A stretch of 33,883 bases of DNA, taken from positions 1-33,883 of the forward strand of contig JAPLKJ010000258.1 of the NCBI GenBank assembly GCA_026388125.1, read 5' to 3'. Source of the DNA: Elusimicrobiota bacterium. Its GTDB lineage: Bacteria > Elusimicrobiota > Elusimicrobia > Elusimicrobiales > UBA9959. The translations under genes were made by a program, and so were the position numbers. How positions within the stretch are numbered: position 1 is the stretch's first letter; each line of letters starts with the position of its first letter. This document shows, in pieces, positions 1-12,783 of the stretch. The notes beneath the pieces were generated by a model that ran no database searches, was not told the origin of the DNA, and saw nothing but the letters and a program-made list of their open reading frames with translations.

Positions 1-853
<853 letters not shown>

Positions 854-862
854 AGAGTCTCC

Positions 863-1753
863 TTACTGCTCGCGTTTTCCGGTTCCCGTACGGCCCAGCG
901 CCGCCGGGTTAAAATCAGTTCCCATTATCACCGCCGCTTCGGCCACGCTTTTGCGGGAGACGGTCTCTACGATCTCCCTGTCCTCCAGCCCCATGGCGGA
1001 ACGCAGCTTGAGCGCCGCCGCCGTATCGCCCGAAAAGCACATTATCCGGGTATGTTTTTCAATTTTACCATAGGAAGAAGCGGTGAGCACGTCAAAACCC
1101 GCCGTCCTGAGATATTTCGCGGCGTCGCCGGCCAGGTCTTTCCTGCCGGAGGCGTTGAACACCTCCACGCGGAAAGCCGGCCGCGCAGCGTCTTGCGCCG
1201 GCTCACCCTCTTCGGAGCCGGGCGCGCCGCGGGCGGCTTCGGTCAGGATGAAGTTGGAAGAGTTCAGCCCGGAGAACTCGGAGAACAGCACGAAAAGCCC
1301 GAACGGCGGGATGTTGGTGGCGCCGGAGGAACGCAGCCGGGATACCCAGGACGCCGCTTCGAAGAACTTCAGCGGGGCCGAGCGCCAGCCGTTGAGGACG
1401 GCCCACAACGCTTCCATGTCGGGCGCCGAGGAAAGCGCGATATAGAAGACCTCGCCCTGCCCGTCAGAGCCCGGCGCCCCCGCCAGCGCGGCCAGGTCGC
1501 AGGCGCGCTGGTAGCCGGAAACCTTGCGCTTGTTCCTGCCCTGGGGAAAGATAAAGGCGTTGACGGTGGAGGAAACTGGATGGTAGACCAGCAGCGCCGC
1601 GGAACTGTCCGCCAGCAGGGCCACGCGCACGTCGCGCCCCTCGTTCAGCGCTTTGGCCGCCGGGGAGAACCACTGCGCCGCGGCCAGCGCCAGCGCCGCC
1701 GCCAGGCCCGCGGCCAGCATCAGCCTTTCTTTTTTTCCTGAAGACTGTTCCAT
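863..1753 (-). CDS. Membrane-anchored protein with LytR_C-like C-terminal domain and an LCP-like but divergent N-terminal region
   Basis: Start chosen at MEQSSGKKERLMLAAGLAAALALAAAQWF (N-terminal TM). C-terminal VEVFNASGRKDLAGDAAKYLRTAGFDVL...TRIMCFSGDTAAALKL resembles the LytR C-terminal domain. Confidence 0.7.
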   Translation of the reverse strand: MEQSSGKKERLMLAAGLAAALALAAAQWFSPAAKALNEGRDVRVALLADSSAALLVYHPVSSTVNAFIFPQGRNKRKVSGYQRACDLAALAGAPGSDGQGEVFYIALSSAPDMEALWAVLNGWRSAPLKFFEAASWVSRLRSSGATNIPPFGLFVLFSEFSGLNSSNFILTEAARGAPGSEEGEPAQDAARPAFRVEVFNASGRKDLAGDAAKYLRTAGFDVLTASSYGKIEKHTRIMCFSGDTAAALKLRSAMGLEDREIVETVSRKSVAEAAVIMGTDFNPAALGRTGTGKREQ

Positions 1754-2880
1754 AGAGACACGCTCAGCGGGTGCACCCACCCGCCGCCCGAAAAAGCATA
1801 AGAAAGTTTAACATAATTGGCCGCCCTTAAAGCCGCGGCAAAATCCAGCCGGGCCAGCCGCCGCACCAGCGCCGCCTCCCTGAAACCGCGTCCCTCGGCG
1901 GCCAGGTCGCAGACATAAATAAGCGCGGCCAGCGGGCCCATGCCGGGGGCGCCGGTGGCGTGCAGGCTGATGGCCTCCAGTATCTCCCGGTCATTTATTC
2001 CGAATTTTTCGCGGGCCAGCCCCGCTCCCGCCCAGGCGTGCAGCAGCACCGGCGCTTTCTCCAGTATTTCCTTATATCTCATGGCCGCAGTTCTTTTCGC
2101 AGGCACCAGGCCGGGGACTTTGCCGGCCGGCAGTTCGCGGGCGCAGTCGTGCAGCAGCCCGGCCAGCGCGGCTTTCTGCGGCGGGATCCCCAGGCCGGGC
2201 GCCAGCTCCAGCGCCAGGCCGGCCACGGCAAGGGAATGCCCGAAGCGGCCGGGCGACAGGCTCCTTTCCAGGAGCCGGCGCTCGCGCGCCAGGTAAAGCC
2301 CTTTTTTTTCTATGCCCGCGAGCACGGCCCCGGGCACCGCCGGCGGTTTTTTACCGAGGAACAGCGCGGAACGCAGGCCGCTGGAAGCCGCGCGCGGGAA
2401 GCGGCCCCTGAGCGGCACGAACGGGACCTCAACCGAAGCCCTGAGCGCGTGGCCGGGGCGCAGCCCGGCGAGCAGGGAGGCTTTTTTCAGGATAGCCCGC
2501 CAGCGGCGCCAGTTCCTGAAACCGTCCAGGCAGTCGGAGCCCAGCAGGAAATAAAGCGGCGCGCCCGGGTGCCGCCGCCCGAAGTGCTCCAGCGTTTCAT
2601 AGGTATAGACCACCCGCCGGCGCCCGGCTTCGAAAGAACTTATTTTCACTTCCCGACGGCCGTCGAGGCCGGCGGCGCGCAGCGCCTGCTTAAGCATGGC
2701 GCGCCTGGCCCCGAAAGGGACGGGCTGCAGGTCCTTGAACGGGGTGCGCCACCCGGGCACGAAATACAGCGCGCCGGGCGCAAGCTGGCGCAGCGCGGCG
2801 GCCGCCAGCTGCATGTGCCCTTTGTGCGGAGGATCGAAACTCCCGCCGTAAATAATAACCGGTCTTTTTATGGCAGCCAT
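1720..2880 (-). CDS. nadD: Nicotinate-nucleotide adenylyltransferase fused to YqeK-type HD hydrolase
   Basis: N-terminus MAAIKRPVIIYGGSFDPPHKGHMQLA (nucleotidyltransferase GSFDPPHxGH). C-terminal half RFGHSLAVAGLALEL...AALAGLLHDCAREL...LLHAWAGAGLA...ISLHATG matches YqeK HD motifs. Single uninterrupted ORF. Confidence 0.9.
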   Translation of the reverse strand: MAAIKRPVIIYGGSFDPPHKGHMQLAAAALRQLAPGALYFVPGWRTPFKDLQPVPFGARRAMLKQALRAAGLDGRREVKISSFEAGRRRVVYTYETLEHFGRRHPGAPLYFLLGSDCLDGFRNWRRWRAILKKASLLAGLRPGHALRASVEVPFVPLRGRFPRAASSGLRSALFLGKKPPAVPGAVLAGIEKKGLYLARERRLLERSLSPGRFGHSLAVAGLALELAPGLGIPPQKAALAGLLHDCARELPAGKVPGLVPAKRTAAMRYKEILEKAPVLLHAWAGAGLAREKFGINDREILEAISLHATGAPGMGPLAALIYVCDLAAEGRGFREAALVRRLARLDFAAALRAANYVKLSYAFSGGGWVHPLSVSLWNSLQEKKKG

Positions 2881-2927
2881 AAATTCCAGCAACGGGCCTC
2901 CCCGAGCGGTGAAAAAGCACTATATGA

Positions 2928-2933
2928 TATAAT
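2928..2933 (+). promoter_or_regulatory. Putative -10 element (TATAAT) for the DUF2064 gene
   Basis: TATAAT at 2928-2933, about 24 nt before ATG 2957, with AAGGAAG as Shine-Dalgarno; -35 is weak. Confidence 0.45.
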
Positions 2934-2956
2934 TTATCGGTAAGGAAGATTAAGTT

Positions 2957-3715
2957 ATGGCAAAAAATAGAGACAACTGTGTGATACTACTGGTAGCCCC
3001 GCCGGAGCAGGAAAAAATAAGCAGGGATTTTCAGACCGCTTTCGGGAAAGACAGGGCCGTGCAGGTGAACGGCGACCTTCTGCTGCAGGCGTATAAGACC
3101 CTTAAGAGCTTTTCAGACGCGATCCTGCTGCTGTCTTATGAAAAGACGGTCCGCCACCCCGACCTTACCTGGCTCGACCCCGAAGACCCCGGCTTTCTCG
3201 AGTTCAAGGCCAAGCCCCTGGAAGACCGCATCCGCGACGTTTTCCGGCTGGCTTTTTTCACCGGGGCGAAAAAAGCCCTGATCATCGACCCCCTGTCCCC
3301 GGAGATAAAAGGGGAATGGCTTTCCCTGGCTTTCGAAGCCCTCAACGACAAGACGGTAGCCCTGGGCGCCAACCAGGACGGCTCCTTCTACCTGCTGGGG
3401 CTGACCCAGCAGAACCTTAAAATACTCGACGCCGACGGCTTCTCCTCCGCGAAAAGCGCGGAGCTCCTGGCGGAACGCGTAAAAAAGAACAAGCTATCGC
3501 TGTTCAGCGCTCCCGAAACTTATTGCGTCAACAGCGAAGACTCGCTGCGCAAATGGCTCGATAACCGCGAAAAGGAACCGCAGTTCTTCTCTGCCCAGCA
3601 GGCCCGCGCCAGGCAGCTGCAGGAGCAGGAAACAAAAAAACACGGCAAACGCCATCCCAAGGGCCATGAAACCGCTCCGGGCAGACCCTCCCAGGAAACT
3701 ACCCCGCTGAGCTGA
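2957..3715 (+). CDS. DUF2064 / TIGR04282-type glycosyltransferase-like protein
   Basis: ORF of 252 aa; FFTGAKKALIIDPLSPEI...AFEALNDKTVALGANQDGSFYLLGL resembles the DUF2064 GPAxDGGYxLLGL signature. Confidence 0.7.
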   Translation: MAKNRDNCVILLVAPPEQEKISRDFQTAFGKDRAVQVNGDLLLQAYKTLKSFSDAILLLSYEKTVRHPDLTWLDPEDPGFLEFKAKPLEDRIRDVFRLAFFTGAKKALIIDPLSPEIKGEWLSLAFEALNDKTVALGANQDGSFYLLGLTQQNLKILDADGFSSAKSAELLAERVKKNKLSLFSAPETYCVNSEDSLRKWLDNREKEPQFFSAQQARARQLQEQETKKHGKRHPKGHETAPGRPSQETTPLS

Positions 3716-3725
3716 CCGGGCTGCC

Positions 3726-3752
3726 GCCGCGGGGCCGCGGCCTGTGTTTTTT
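3726..3752 (+). terminator. Possible rho-independent terminator
   Basis: GCCGCGG-GG-CCGCGGC followed by CTGTGTTTTTT downstream of the DUF2064 stop; the minimal loop makes the folding uncertain. Confidence 0.4.
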
Positions 3753-3839
3753 CATTAAAAAGTTAGCGGGAATGCGGGGCCGGACAAAAACCATAAGCTT
3801 CCCTGGAAAAACACTTTCTTCTGCTGCCTAAAAGTGCGT

Positions 3840-4058
3840 TTTTGACGCTTGACTTTGCTCTTGCAAATGAATAATATATAGATATTCCCTGTGTAACAAA
3901 ACAACAGCAAGTTTGTAACCTTTTCAGGGGCTTTTTGGATGAAAACACCGGAACAATCAAAGTTTTTTAGATGTTATCAACACAAAAAACAATTAAAAAA
4001 CAAGTGTTTTTCTGGTTTAGAAAAAAATTACTAACATATGTGGATAACTTGTGGATAA
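3840..4058. other. Candidate oriC region upstream of dnaA
   Basis: AT-rich island in a GC-rich window. Contains TTATCAACA at 3974-3982 and two consensus boxes TGTGGATAA (reverse complement of TTATCCACA) at 4039-4047 and 4050-4058, next to dnaA. Confidence 0.75.
3849..3877 (+). promoter_or_regulatory. Putative sigma70-type dnaA promoter
   Basis: TTGACT (3849-3854), 17-nt spacer, TAATAT (3872-3877), upstream of dnaA. Confidence 0.5.
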
Positions 4059-5406
4059 CTTAACCAACGTCAAAGAAATCTGGCTGACCGTGGTCAAAGA
4101 GCTGGAGGCCGAGATAGGCCCTGACGCCACCGCTTTATGGATACGGCCTATTAAGCCTATCTTTATAGAGAACGATACTCTTAAACTGGAAGTGCCCGAT
4201 TCCATAATATACGATACCGTCAAGAAGCGCTACGAGGAGAAAATAATCCAACTGCTGCGCGTTCTGACGGGAAAAGACCTTAAGATAGACTATTCCATGT
4301 CCCTGGCGTCGTCGGAGCCTGTGCCCCAGTCGAAAGCTACGCCGGCCGTAATAGCGCTGCCGGCCAATTATTATTCCTTTAACCCCAACTATACTTTCGA
4401 AAGCTTTATCGTCGGGGCGTCCAACCGCTTCGCCTACGCTTCGGCCGAAGGCGTGGCCAAGAATCCCGGGCAGAACCCTTTCTTCATCTACAGCGCGCCC
4501 GGCCTCGGTAAAACGCATCTGCTGCACGCCATAGCCCACGGGATCCTGAAAGCGAACAGTTCAGCCCGCATCCTTTACACCGCCAGCGAGAACTTCGTCA
4601 ACGAATATATCGACGCGGTGCGCGGCAAAGCGGACGGGGCGGAGCAGTTCCGCAGCAAATACCGCAAGCTGGACTGCCTGCTGCTGGACGATATCCAGTT
4701 CCTGGTGGACAAGGAGCGCAGCGAAGAGGAATTCTTCTACACCTTCAACGCCCTTTTCGAATCCAAGAAGCAGATAGTTATTACTTCCGACCGGCCGCCC
4801 AGGGAGCTGGCCATGGGGCAGCGCCTTATTTCCCGCTTCCTGCAGGGCGTGGTGGCGGACATCAAGCTGCCCGACTTCGAAACCCGCGTGGCCATACTGC
4901 GCCAGAAGCGCGACCAGCACAAGTACGAGATCCCGGACGACATCGTTACCTTCATAGCGGAGAACGTTAAAAAGAGCATCAGGGAGCTGGAAGGCTGCCT
5001 TATTACGGTGGGGAATTTCTGCACCAATATGCACCTGCCTCCATCTATAGACACCGTAAAGGATATAATAAAGGATCACATAAGCGATCCCGAACAGGAA
5101 GACCACAAGATCGAGATAGAGACAATAAAAACGGTGGTAGCCGATAAATACAACATCGAAATGAAGGACTTCAGCTCCAAAAAGCGGAGCGAGGCCGTGG
5201 CTTTCCCCAGACAGGTGGCCATGTACCTGGCCTGCGTAATGACGGAGTTCACTCTTAAGGATATAGGTGAAGCTTTCGGCAAGGACCACGCCACCGTGCT
5301 GTACGCCAAGAATAAAATAGGCCAACTGGTACAGACCGACCCCTATTTCAACGAGACGCTTAACCAGATGCTTTCTAAAATAAAGAATGTCAGTAACTCC
5401 GCTTAA
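4051..5406 (+). CDS. dnaA: Chromosomal replication initiator protein DnaA (GTG start)
   Basis: Full DnaA architecture: ALWIRPIKP, NPFFIYSAPGLGKTHLLHAIAH (Walker A), LLLDDIQFL (Walker B), C-terminal FGKDHATVLYAKNKI (DnaA box-binding signature). An in-frame TAA lies at 4045-4047. Confidence 0.98.
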   Translation: MDNLTNVKEIWLTVVKELEAEIGPDATALWIRPIKPIFIENDTLKLEVPDSIIYDTVKKRYEEKIIQLLRVLTGKDLKIDYSMSLASSEPVPQSKATPAVIALPANYYSFNPNYTFESFIVGASNRFAYASAEGVAKNPGQNPFFIYSAPGLGKTHLLHAIAHGILKANSSARILYTASENFVNEYIDAVRGKADGAEQFRSKYRKLDCLLLDDIQFLVDKERSEEEFFYTFNALFESKKQIVITSDRPPRELAMGQRLISRFLQGVVADIKLPDFETRVAILRQKRDQHKYEIPDDIVTFIAENVKKSIRELEGCLITVGNFCTNMHLPPSIDTVKDIIKDHISDPEQEDHKIEIETIKTVVADKYNIEMKDFSSKKRSEAVAFPRQVAMYLACVMTEFTLKDIGEAFGKDHATVLYAKNKIGQLVQTDPYFNETLNQMLSKIKNVSNSA

Positions 5407-5436
5407 GCTGTTAGCGGGCCATGTTTTTGTCAGTAT

Positions 5437-5466
5437 TGTCGATAATAAAAAGTAAGCTGTTGATAA
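5437..5466. promoter_or_regulatory. Degenerate DnaA boxes between dnaA and dnaN
   Basis: TGTCGATAA (5437-5445) and TGTTGATAA (5458-5466) each differ by one base from TGTGGATAA; local sequence is AT-rich. Confidence 0.45.
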
Positions 5467-5525
5467 CTTTTAAGAATGAGCATTAACACCACTGATACCG
5501 CAAACAACGTATCTTATAGAGGAGT

Positions 5526-6647
5526 ATGATGATGAAAATATCCAGTACTAGAGAGAACTTGATAAAAGGTTTGCAGACAATTCAGGCCGGCGTTTCCTCC
5601 AAGACCGGGACCATTCCGATATTGCAGAACTTCCTGATGGAAACCGAAGACAAGGGCGTGAAGGTGGTGTTCACGGACCTGGAGATGGCCATAAAGCATT
5701 ATATTCCGGTCAATATTAAGACCGCGGGCAGTATAACCGTGCCTATAAAGAAATTCATGGAGATAGTGCAGAACCTGGGGGAAGCCGCCGAGGTCAACAT
5801 TTCGGTGGACGAAAGCAACCGCATCTCCATCCTTAGCGGCAAAGCCCGCTTCAAGATGGGCGGCGCGCCCAAGAACGATTACCCGGTGATCCCCGACCTG
5901 GACGAGAACGATTCCTTCACCGTGCCGGCCAAGGTGCTGGCCGAAATGATAAGCAGCACTATTTTCTCCGCGTCCACCGAGGACGACAGGCACTTCCTCA
6001 ACGGCCTGCTGTGGAAGTATGAGAAAGATACTTTCTCGCTGGTGGCCACGGACGGCAGGCGGCTGGCTATAGCGTCCTCCAAAAAAGTGAAAGCCAAGAA
6101 GGATTTCAAGGTCATAGTCCCCTCCAAGGTACTGGGCGAACTGTCCCGGTTCATAAAGAGCGCGGGCTTTGACGATAAAGAAACAGTGACGGTCGGCCTT
6201 TCTTCCAACCAGATAGGCTTTAGGGTAGCCAAGACCGTGTTCATCTCGAGGCTCGTGGAGGGGAATTTCCCCGCTTATGAGCAGATAGTCCCTAAAACGC
6301 ACGAAATAGAGATAAAGATCAACGCGGAGGCCCTGCTGGGCGTCACAAAACGCGCGGCCATCTGCTCCAACGAGCGTTCAGGTTCGGTGAAGTATACTTT
6401 CAAGAACGACGTGCTGGTGGTGAACTCCTCTTCCCAGAGCATGGATTTCGAGGATGAGATACCCGTAGAATACAAAGGCAAGGATTTCCAGATAAGCTTC
6501 AACCCTAAATTCATCCTGGATATTCTGAAAGTTTCCGGTGAAAAAGAGCTTTCCGCCGAATTCACCACGCCTTCCACCCCGGCCATCGTCAAGGTGAAAG
6601 GGCGCGAAGACCTGATCTACATAATAATGCCGCTCAGGACGCAGTAA
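5526..6647 (+). CDS. dnaN: DNA polymerase III beta sliding clamp
   Basis: 373 aa; KISSTRENLIKGLQTIQ..., LLWKYEKDTFSLVATDGRRLAIA, C-terminal YIIMPLRTQ; SD GAGGAG upstream. Confidence 0.97.
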   Translation: MMMKISSTRENLIKGLQTIQAGVSSKTGTIPILQNFLMETEDKGVKVVFTDLEMAIKHYIPVNIKTAGSITVPIKKFMEIVQNLGEAAEVNISVDESNRISILSGKARFKMGGAPKNDYPVIPDLDENDSFTVPAKVLAEMISSTIFSASTEDDRHFLNGLLWKYEKDTFSLVATDGRRLAIASSKKVKAKKDFKVIVPSKVLGELSRFIKSAGFDDKETVTVGLSSNQIGFRVAKTVFISRLVEGNFPAYEQIVPKTHEIEIKINAEALLGVTKRAAICSNERSGSVKYTFKNDVLVVNSSSQSMDFEDEIPVEYKGKDFQISFNPKFILDILKVSGEKELSAEFTTPSTPAIVKVKGREDLIYIIMPLRTQ

Positions 6648-6657
6648 GGAGCTTTTG

Positions 6658-9467
<2,810 letters not shown>

Positions 9468-9485
9468 ACAACGGAGCAACCTAAA

Positions 9486-11996
9486 ATGGCAGACCATAAA
9501 GATATCGCGAAGCTTACGGACAACATGTTCATCAACATCGTTGACCGCGACATCAGCGAGGAGATGCGCTCCTCCTACATAGACTACTCGATGAGCGTGA
9601 TAGTGGGCCGGGCCCTGCCCGACGTGCGCGACGGCCTGAAGCCCGTGCACCGCCGCGTGCTCTACACCATGGACGACATGGGGCTGCAGCACAACAAGCC
9701 CTTCAAGAAATCCGCCCGCATCGTCGGCGACGTGATGGGTAAATATCACCCGCACGGCGACGCCTCCATCTACGATACCCTCGTGCGTATGGCCCAGCCT
9801 TTTTCCCTGCGCTACATGCTGGTGGACGGCCAGGGCAACTTCGGCTCGGTGGACGGCGACCCCGCGGCCGCCATGCGTTACACCGAGGCCCGCCTGTCCG
9901 GCATAGCCGGCGAACTGCTGGCGGACATCGAAAAAGAAACCGTAAAATTCGTGCCCAACTATGACGGCTCCATGACCGAGCCGTCAGTGCTGCCCGCCAA
10001 GCTCCCGAACCTCCTGATCAACGGCTCCTCCGGCATAGCCGTGGGTATGGCCACAAATATCCCGACGCATAACCTCGCCGAGGTCTGCGACGCGACCATA
10101 GCGGTGATGGAGAACCCGAACATCGAGACGAAAGAGCTGATGAAGCTCATCAAGGGCCCCGATTTCCCGACGGGCGGCATTATCCGCGGCCGCAAGGGCA
10201 TAAAGGATTACTTCGAGACCGGCCGCGGCTCCATCAGCACGCAGGCCCGCGCCGAGATAGAGGAGATGAAGGGCAACCGCGAGTGCATCGTGGTGACCGA
10301 GATCCCCTACCAGGTGAACAAGGCCACCCTGATAGAGACCATAGCGAACCTTGTTAAAGAAAAGAAGATCTCCGACATCTCCGATCTGCGCGACGAGTCG
10401 GACCGCCGCGGCATGCGCATCGTCATAGAGATCAAGCGCGACGGCAACGCCCAGGTGGTCCTGAACCAGCTCTACAAGCATACGCAGATGGAAGCCTCCT
10501 TCGGCGTCATAATGCTCGCCATCGTGGACGGCCGGCCCCGCGTGCTGCCCATCAAGGAAGTGATGCTGCAGTACGTGCGCCACCGCCGCCTGATGGTGGT
10601 GAACCGCACCAAGTACGACCTTAAAAAAGCCCTGGCCCGCGCCCACATCCTGGAAGGCTACCTGATAGCCCTGCAGAACATCGACGCGGTCGTGGAGATC
10701 ATAAAGAAATCCAAGGACTCGCTGGAAGCCAAGATCAAGCTGATGACCAAGTTCGCGCTGAGCGACATCCAGGCCCAGGCCATCCTCGACATGCGCCTGC
10801 ACCAGCTCACCCGCCTGGAAGTGGGCGCCATAGAGGAAGAGCACAAAGCCCTGATGAAGCTCATCGGCGAGCTGCGCGCCATCCTGGCCGACCCCAAGCG
10901 CGTGCTGCAGATCATCGTCGACGAGCTCAAGGAGATGAAGGCCAAGTACGGCGACAAGCGGGCTACCGAGATCACCGGCGAAGCGGCCGAGCTCGACATC
11001 GAGGACCTTATCCCCGAGGAAGACGTGATCATAACGATGTCCCACGGCGGCTACATCAAGCGCATCCCGGCCGACACCTACAAGGTGCAGGGCCGCGGCG
11101 GCAAGGGCATCATCGGCTCCGACGTGAAAGAAGAGGACTTCATCGAGAAGCTCTTCATCACCTCCAGCCACGCCACCATACTGATGTTCACCACGCGCGG
11201 CAAGGTGTACGCGCTGAAGGGCTACGAGATCCCCGAAGGCAACCGCACCTCGCGCGGCAAGGCCATAGTGAACCTGCTGCAGATCAAGGACGAGACGGTG
11301 ACCTCGGTGCTGGCCATCGAGTCCTTCGCCGAGGCCAAGGGCCGTGAGGCTTTCATAGTGATGTGCACCCGCAAGGGCAACATCAAGAAGACCCCCATCT
11401 CGGACTTCGCCAATATCCGGCGCTCCGGCATCAACGCCATCGGCCTGGAGGACGGCGACATCCTGACCAGCGTGGGCCATACCGACGGGAGCTATGAGAT
11501 AATCATCGGCACCAAAGAAGGCATGTCCATCCGCTTCAGCGAGTCCGACGTGCGCTCCATGGGCCGCAACGCCATGGGCGTGCGCGGCATCCGCCTGGAC
11601 AAGACCGACACGGTCATAGGCATGGAAGTGGCCGAGGCCAAGACCAAGAAAACGCTGCTGACGGTCTGCGAACTGGGCTTCGGCAAACGCACCGACCTGG
11701 ACGAATACCGCCACCAGAACCGCGGCGGTTCGGGCGTGATCACCATCAAGGCCACCGAGCGCAACGGCGCCGTGGTGGGCATCTACCTGGTGGAGAACAA
11801 GGACCACCTGATGGTGATGACCGAGAAGGGCAAGATCATACGCATGCCGTGCAAGACGCTGCGCGTGATCAGCCGCAACACCCAGGGCGTGCGCCTGGTG
11901 CGCATGGAGGAAGGCGACAAGATAGCCTCCGTGGAGCCCGTGGTGGACGACGAGATGGAGGGCGCGCCGCCCCTCCTGCCGGAAGAGAAGAAGTAA
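9486..11996 (+). CDS. gyrA: DNA gyrase subunit A
   Basis: [49 protein letters not shown], beta-pinwheel C-terminal domain with QGRGGKGI (GyrA-box). Confidence 0.98.
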   Translation: MADHKDIAKLTDNMFINIVDRDISEEMRSSYIDYSMSVIVGRALPDVRDGLKPVHRRVLYTMDDMGLQHNKPFKKSARIVGDVMGKYHPHGDASIYDTLVRMAQPFSLRYMLVDGQGNFGSVDGDPAAAMRYTEARLSGIAGELLADIEKETVKFVPNYDGSMTEPSVLPAKLPNLLINGSSGIAVGMATNIPTHNLAEVCDATIAVMENPNIETKELMKLIKGPDFPTGGIIRGRKGIKDYFETGRGSISTQARAEIEEMKGNRECIVVTEIPYQVNKATLIETIANLVKEKKISDISDLRDESDRRGMRIVIEIKRDGNAQVVLNQLYKHTQMEASFGVIMLAIVDGRPRVLPIKEVMLQYVRHRRLMVVNRTKYDLKKALARAHILEGYLIALQNIDAVVEIIKKSKDSLEAKIKLMTKFALSDIQAQAILDMRLHQLTRLEVGAIEEEHKALMKLIGELRAILADPKRVLQIIVDELKEMKAKYGDKRATEITGEAAELDIEDLIPEEDVIITMSHGGYIKRIPADTYKVQGRGGKGIIGSDVKEEDFIEKLFITSSHATILMFTTRGKVYALKGYEIPEGNRTSRGKAIVNLLQIKDETVTSVLAIESFAEAKGREAFIVMCTRKGNIKKTPISDFANIRRSGINAIGLEDGDILTSVGHTDGSYEIIIGTKEGMSIRFSESDVRSMGRNAMGVRGIRLDKTDTVIGMEVAEAKTKKTLLTVCELGFGKRTDLDEYRHQNRGGSGVITIKATERNGAVVGIYLVENKDHLMVMTEKGKIIRMPCKTLRVISRNTQGVRLVRMEEGDKIASVEPVVDDEMEGAPPLLPEEKK

Positions 11997-12008
11997 GCGG
12001 CACCATGT

Positions 12009-12056
12009 AAAAGAAGGCGGCCGGCGGAGAGCGTTCTCCCCGGCCGCCGTCTTTTG
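12009..12056 (+). terminator. Rho-independent terminator after gyrA
   Basis: AAAAGAAGGCGGCCGG (12009-12024) pairs with CCGGCCGCCGTCTTTT (12040-12055) with one mismatch. Confidence 0.85.
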
Positions 12057-12135
12057 CGGCGGGAAATTTCAGGCCCGGGCTGGCGTTGAACGCCGGCGTG
12101 CTCCGCGGGCCGGCCGCCGCGGCGCAGCCGGCAAA

Positions 12136-12163
12136 TTCAACTCAGGGGGAGCAATGCTATAAT
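12136..12163 (+). promoter_or_regulatory. Putative marC promoter
   Basis: TTCAAC (12136-12141), 16-nt spacer, TATAAT (12158-12163). Confidence 0.5.
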
Positions 12164-12176
12164 ATAATTTATAATC

Positions 12177-12776
12177 ATGGACCTGACACTGTTCGTTTCC
12201 TCCGTTTTTACGCTGACGCTGGTCATGGACCCGCTGGGCAACATGCCGCCTTTCGTGACGGCCCTGAAGGGCGTGCCGGCGGACCGCAGGCGCGCCGTGG
12301 TGACCAGGGAGCTTTTTATAGCGCTGGGCATAATGGTGTTCTTCCTGTTCTTCGGCAAATCCCTGATGGCGTTCCTGGCGCTGGATATCATCTCGCTGAG
12401 CGTGGGCGGCGGCATAGTGCTGTTCCTGATAGCCATACAGATGATCTTCCCCAACCCGCATTCCTCTTTCGCCGAGGGCCCCGGCGGCGAGCCGTTCATC
12501 GTGCCGCTGGCCATCCCGCTGGTGGCGGGGCCCTCCACGCTGACCACCATCCTTATTTTTTCCATGAAGGACGGCGGCGGCTGGGCCGGCACGCTGGCGG
12601 TGGTGATAGTTTCCTGGCTGATCAACGTGGCCGTCCTGGCCGGGCTGTCCGACAGGATCTCCCGCTTCATGGGGGCGCGCGGCCTGCTGGCCATGGAAAA
12701 ACTGATGGGGATGATCCTGGTCACCATTTCGGTGCAGATGATAATGACCGGCCTGAAGAAGTTCCTGGCAGGCTGA
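12177..12776 (+). CDS. MarC family integral membrane protein
   Basis: 199 aa multi-TM; LVMDPLGNMPPFVTALKG and AIPLVAGPSTLTTILIFS are MarC-family features. Confidence 0.85.
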   Translation: MDLTLFVSSVFTLTLVMDPLGNMPPFVTALKGVPADRRRAVVTRELFIALGIMVFFLFFGKSLMAFLALDIISLSVGGGIVLFLIAIQMIFPNPHSSFAEGPGGEPFIVPLAIPLVAGPSTLTTILIFSMKDGGGWAGTLAVVIVSWLINVAVLAGLSDRISRFMGARGLLAMEKLMGMILVTISVQMIMTGLKKFLAG

Positions 12777-12783
12777 TATAAAT

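Noticed and set aside
1052-1741. 229-aa plus-strand ORF (and other plus ORFs at 12-680 and 1960-2943)
   Set aside because: Antisense to LytR_C, pilT and nadD-yqeK genes; Arg/Gly/Gln-rich noise.
4010-4040. DnaA-trio element next to the DnaA boxes
   Set aside because: The TTAGTAA-like sequence on the reverse strand is too short and not in a convincing GAT-triplet series.
9984-11807. 607-aa minus-strand ORF antisense to gyrA
   Set aside because: Antisense shadow of gyrA, composition-biased, no motif.
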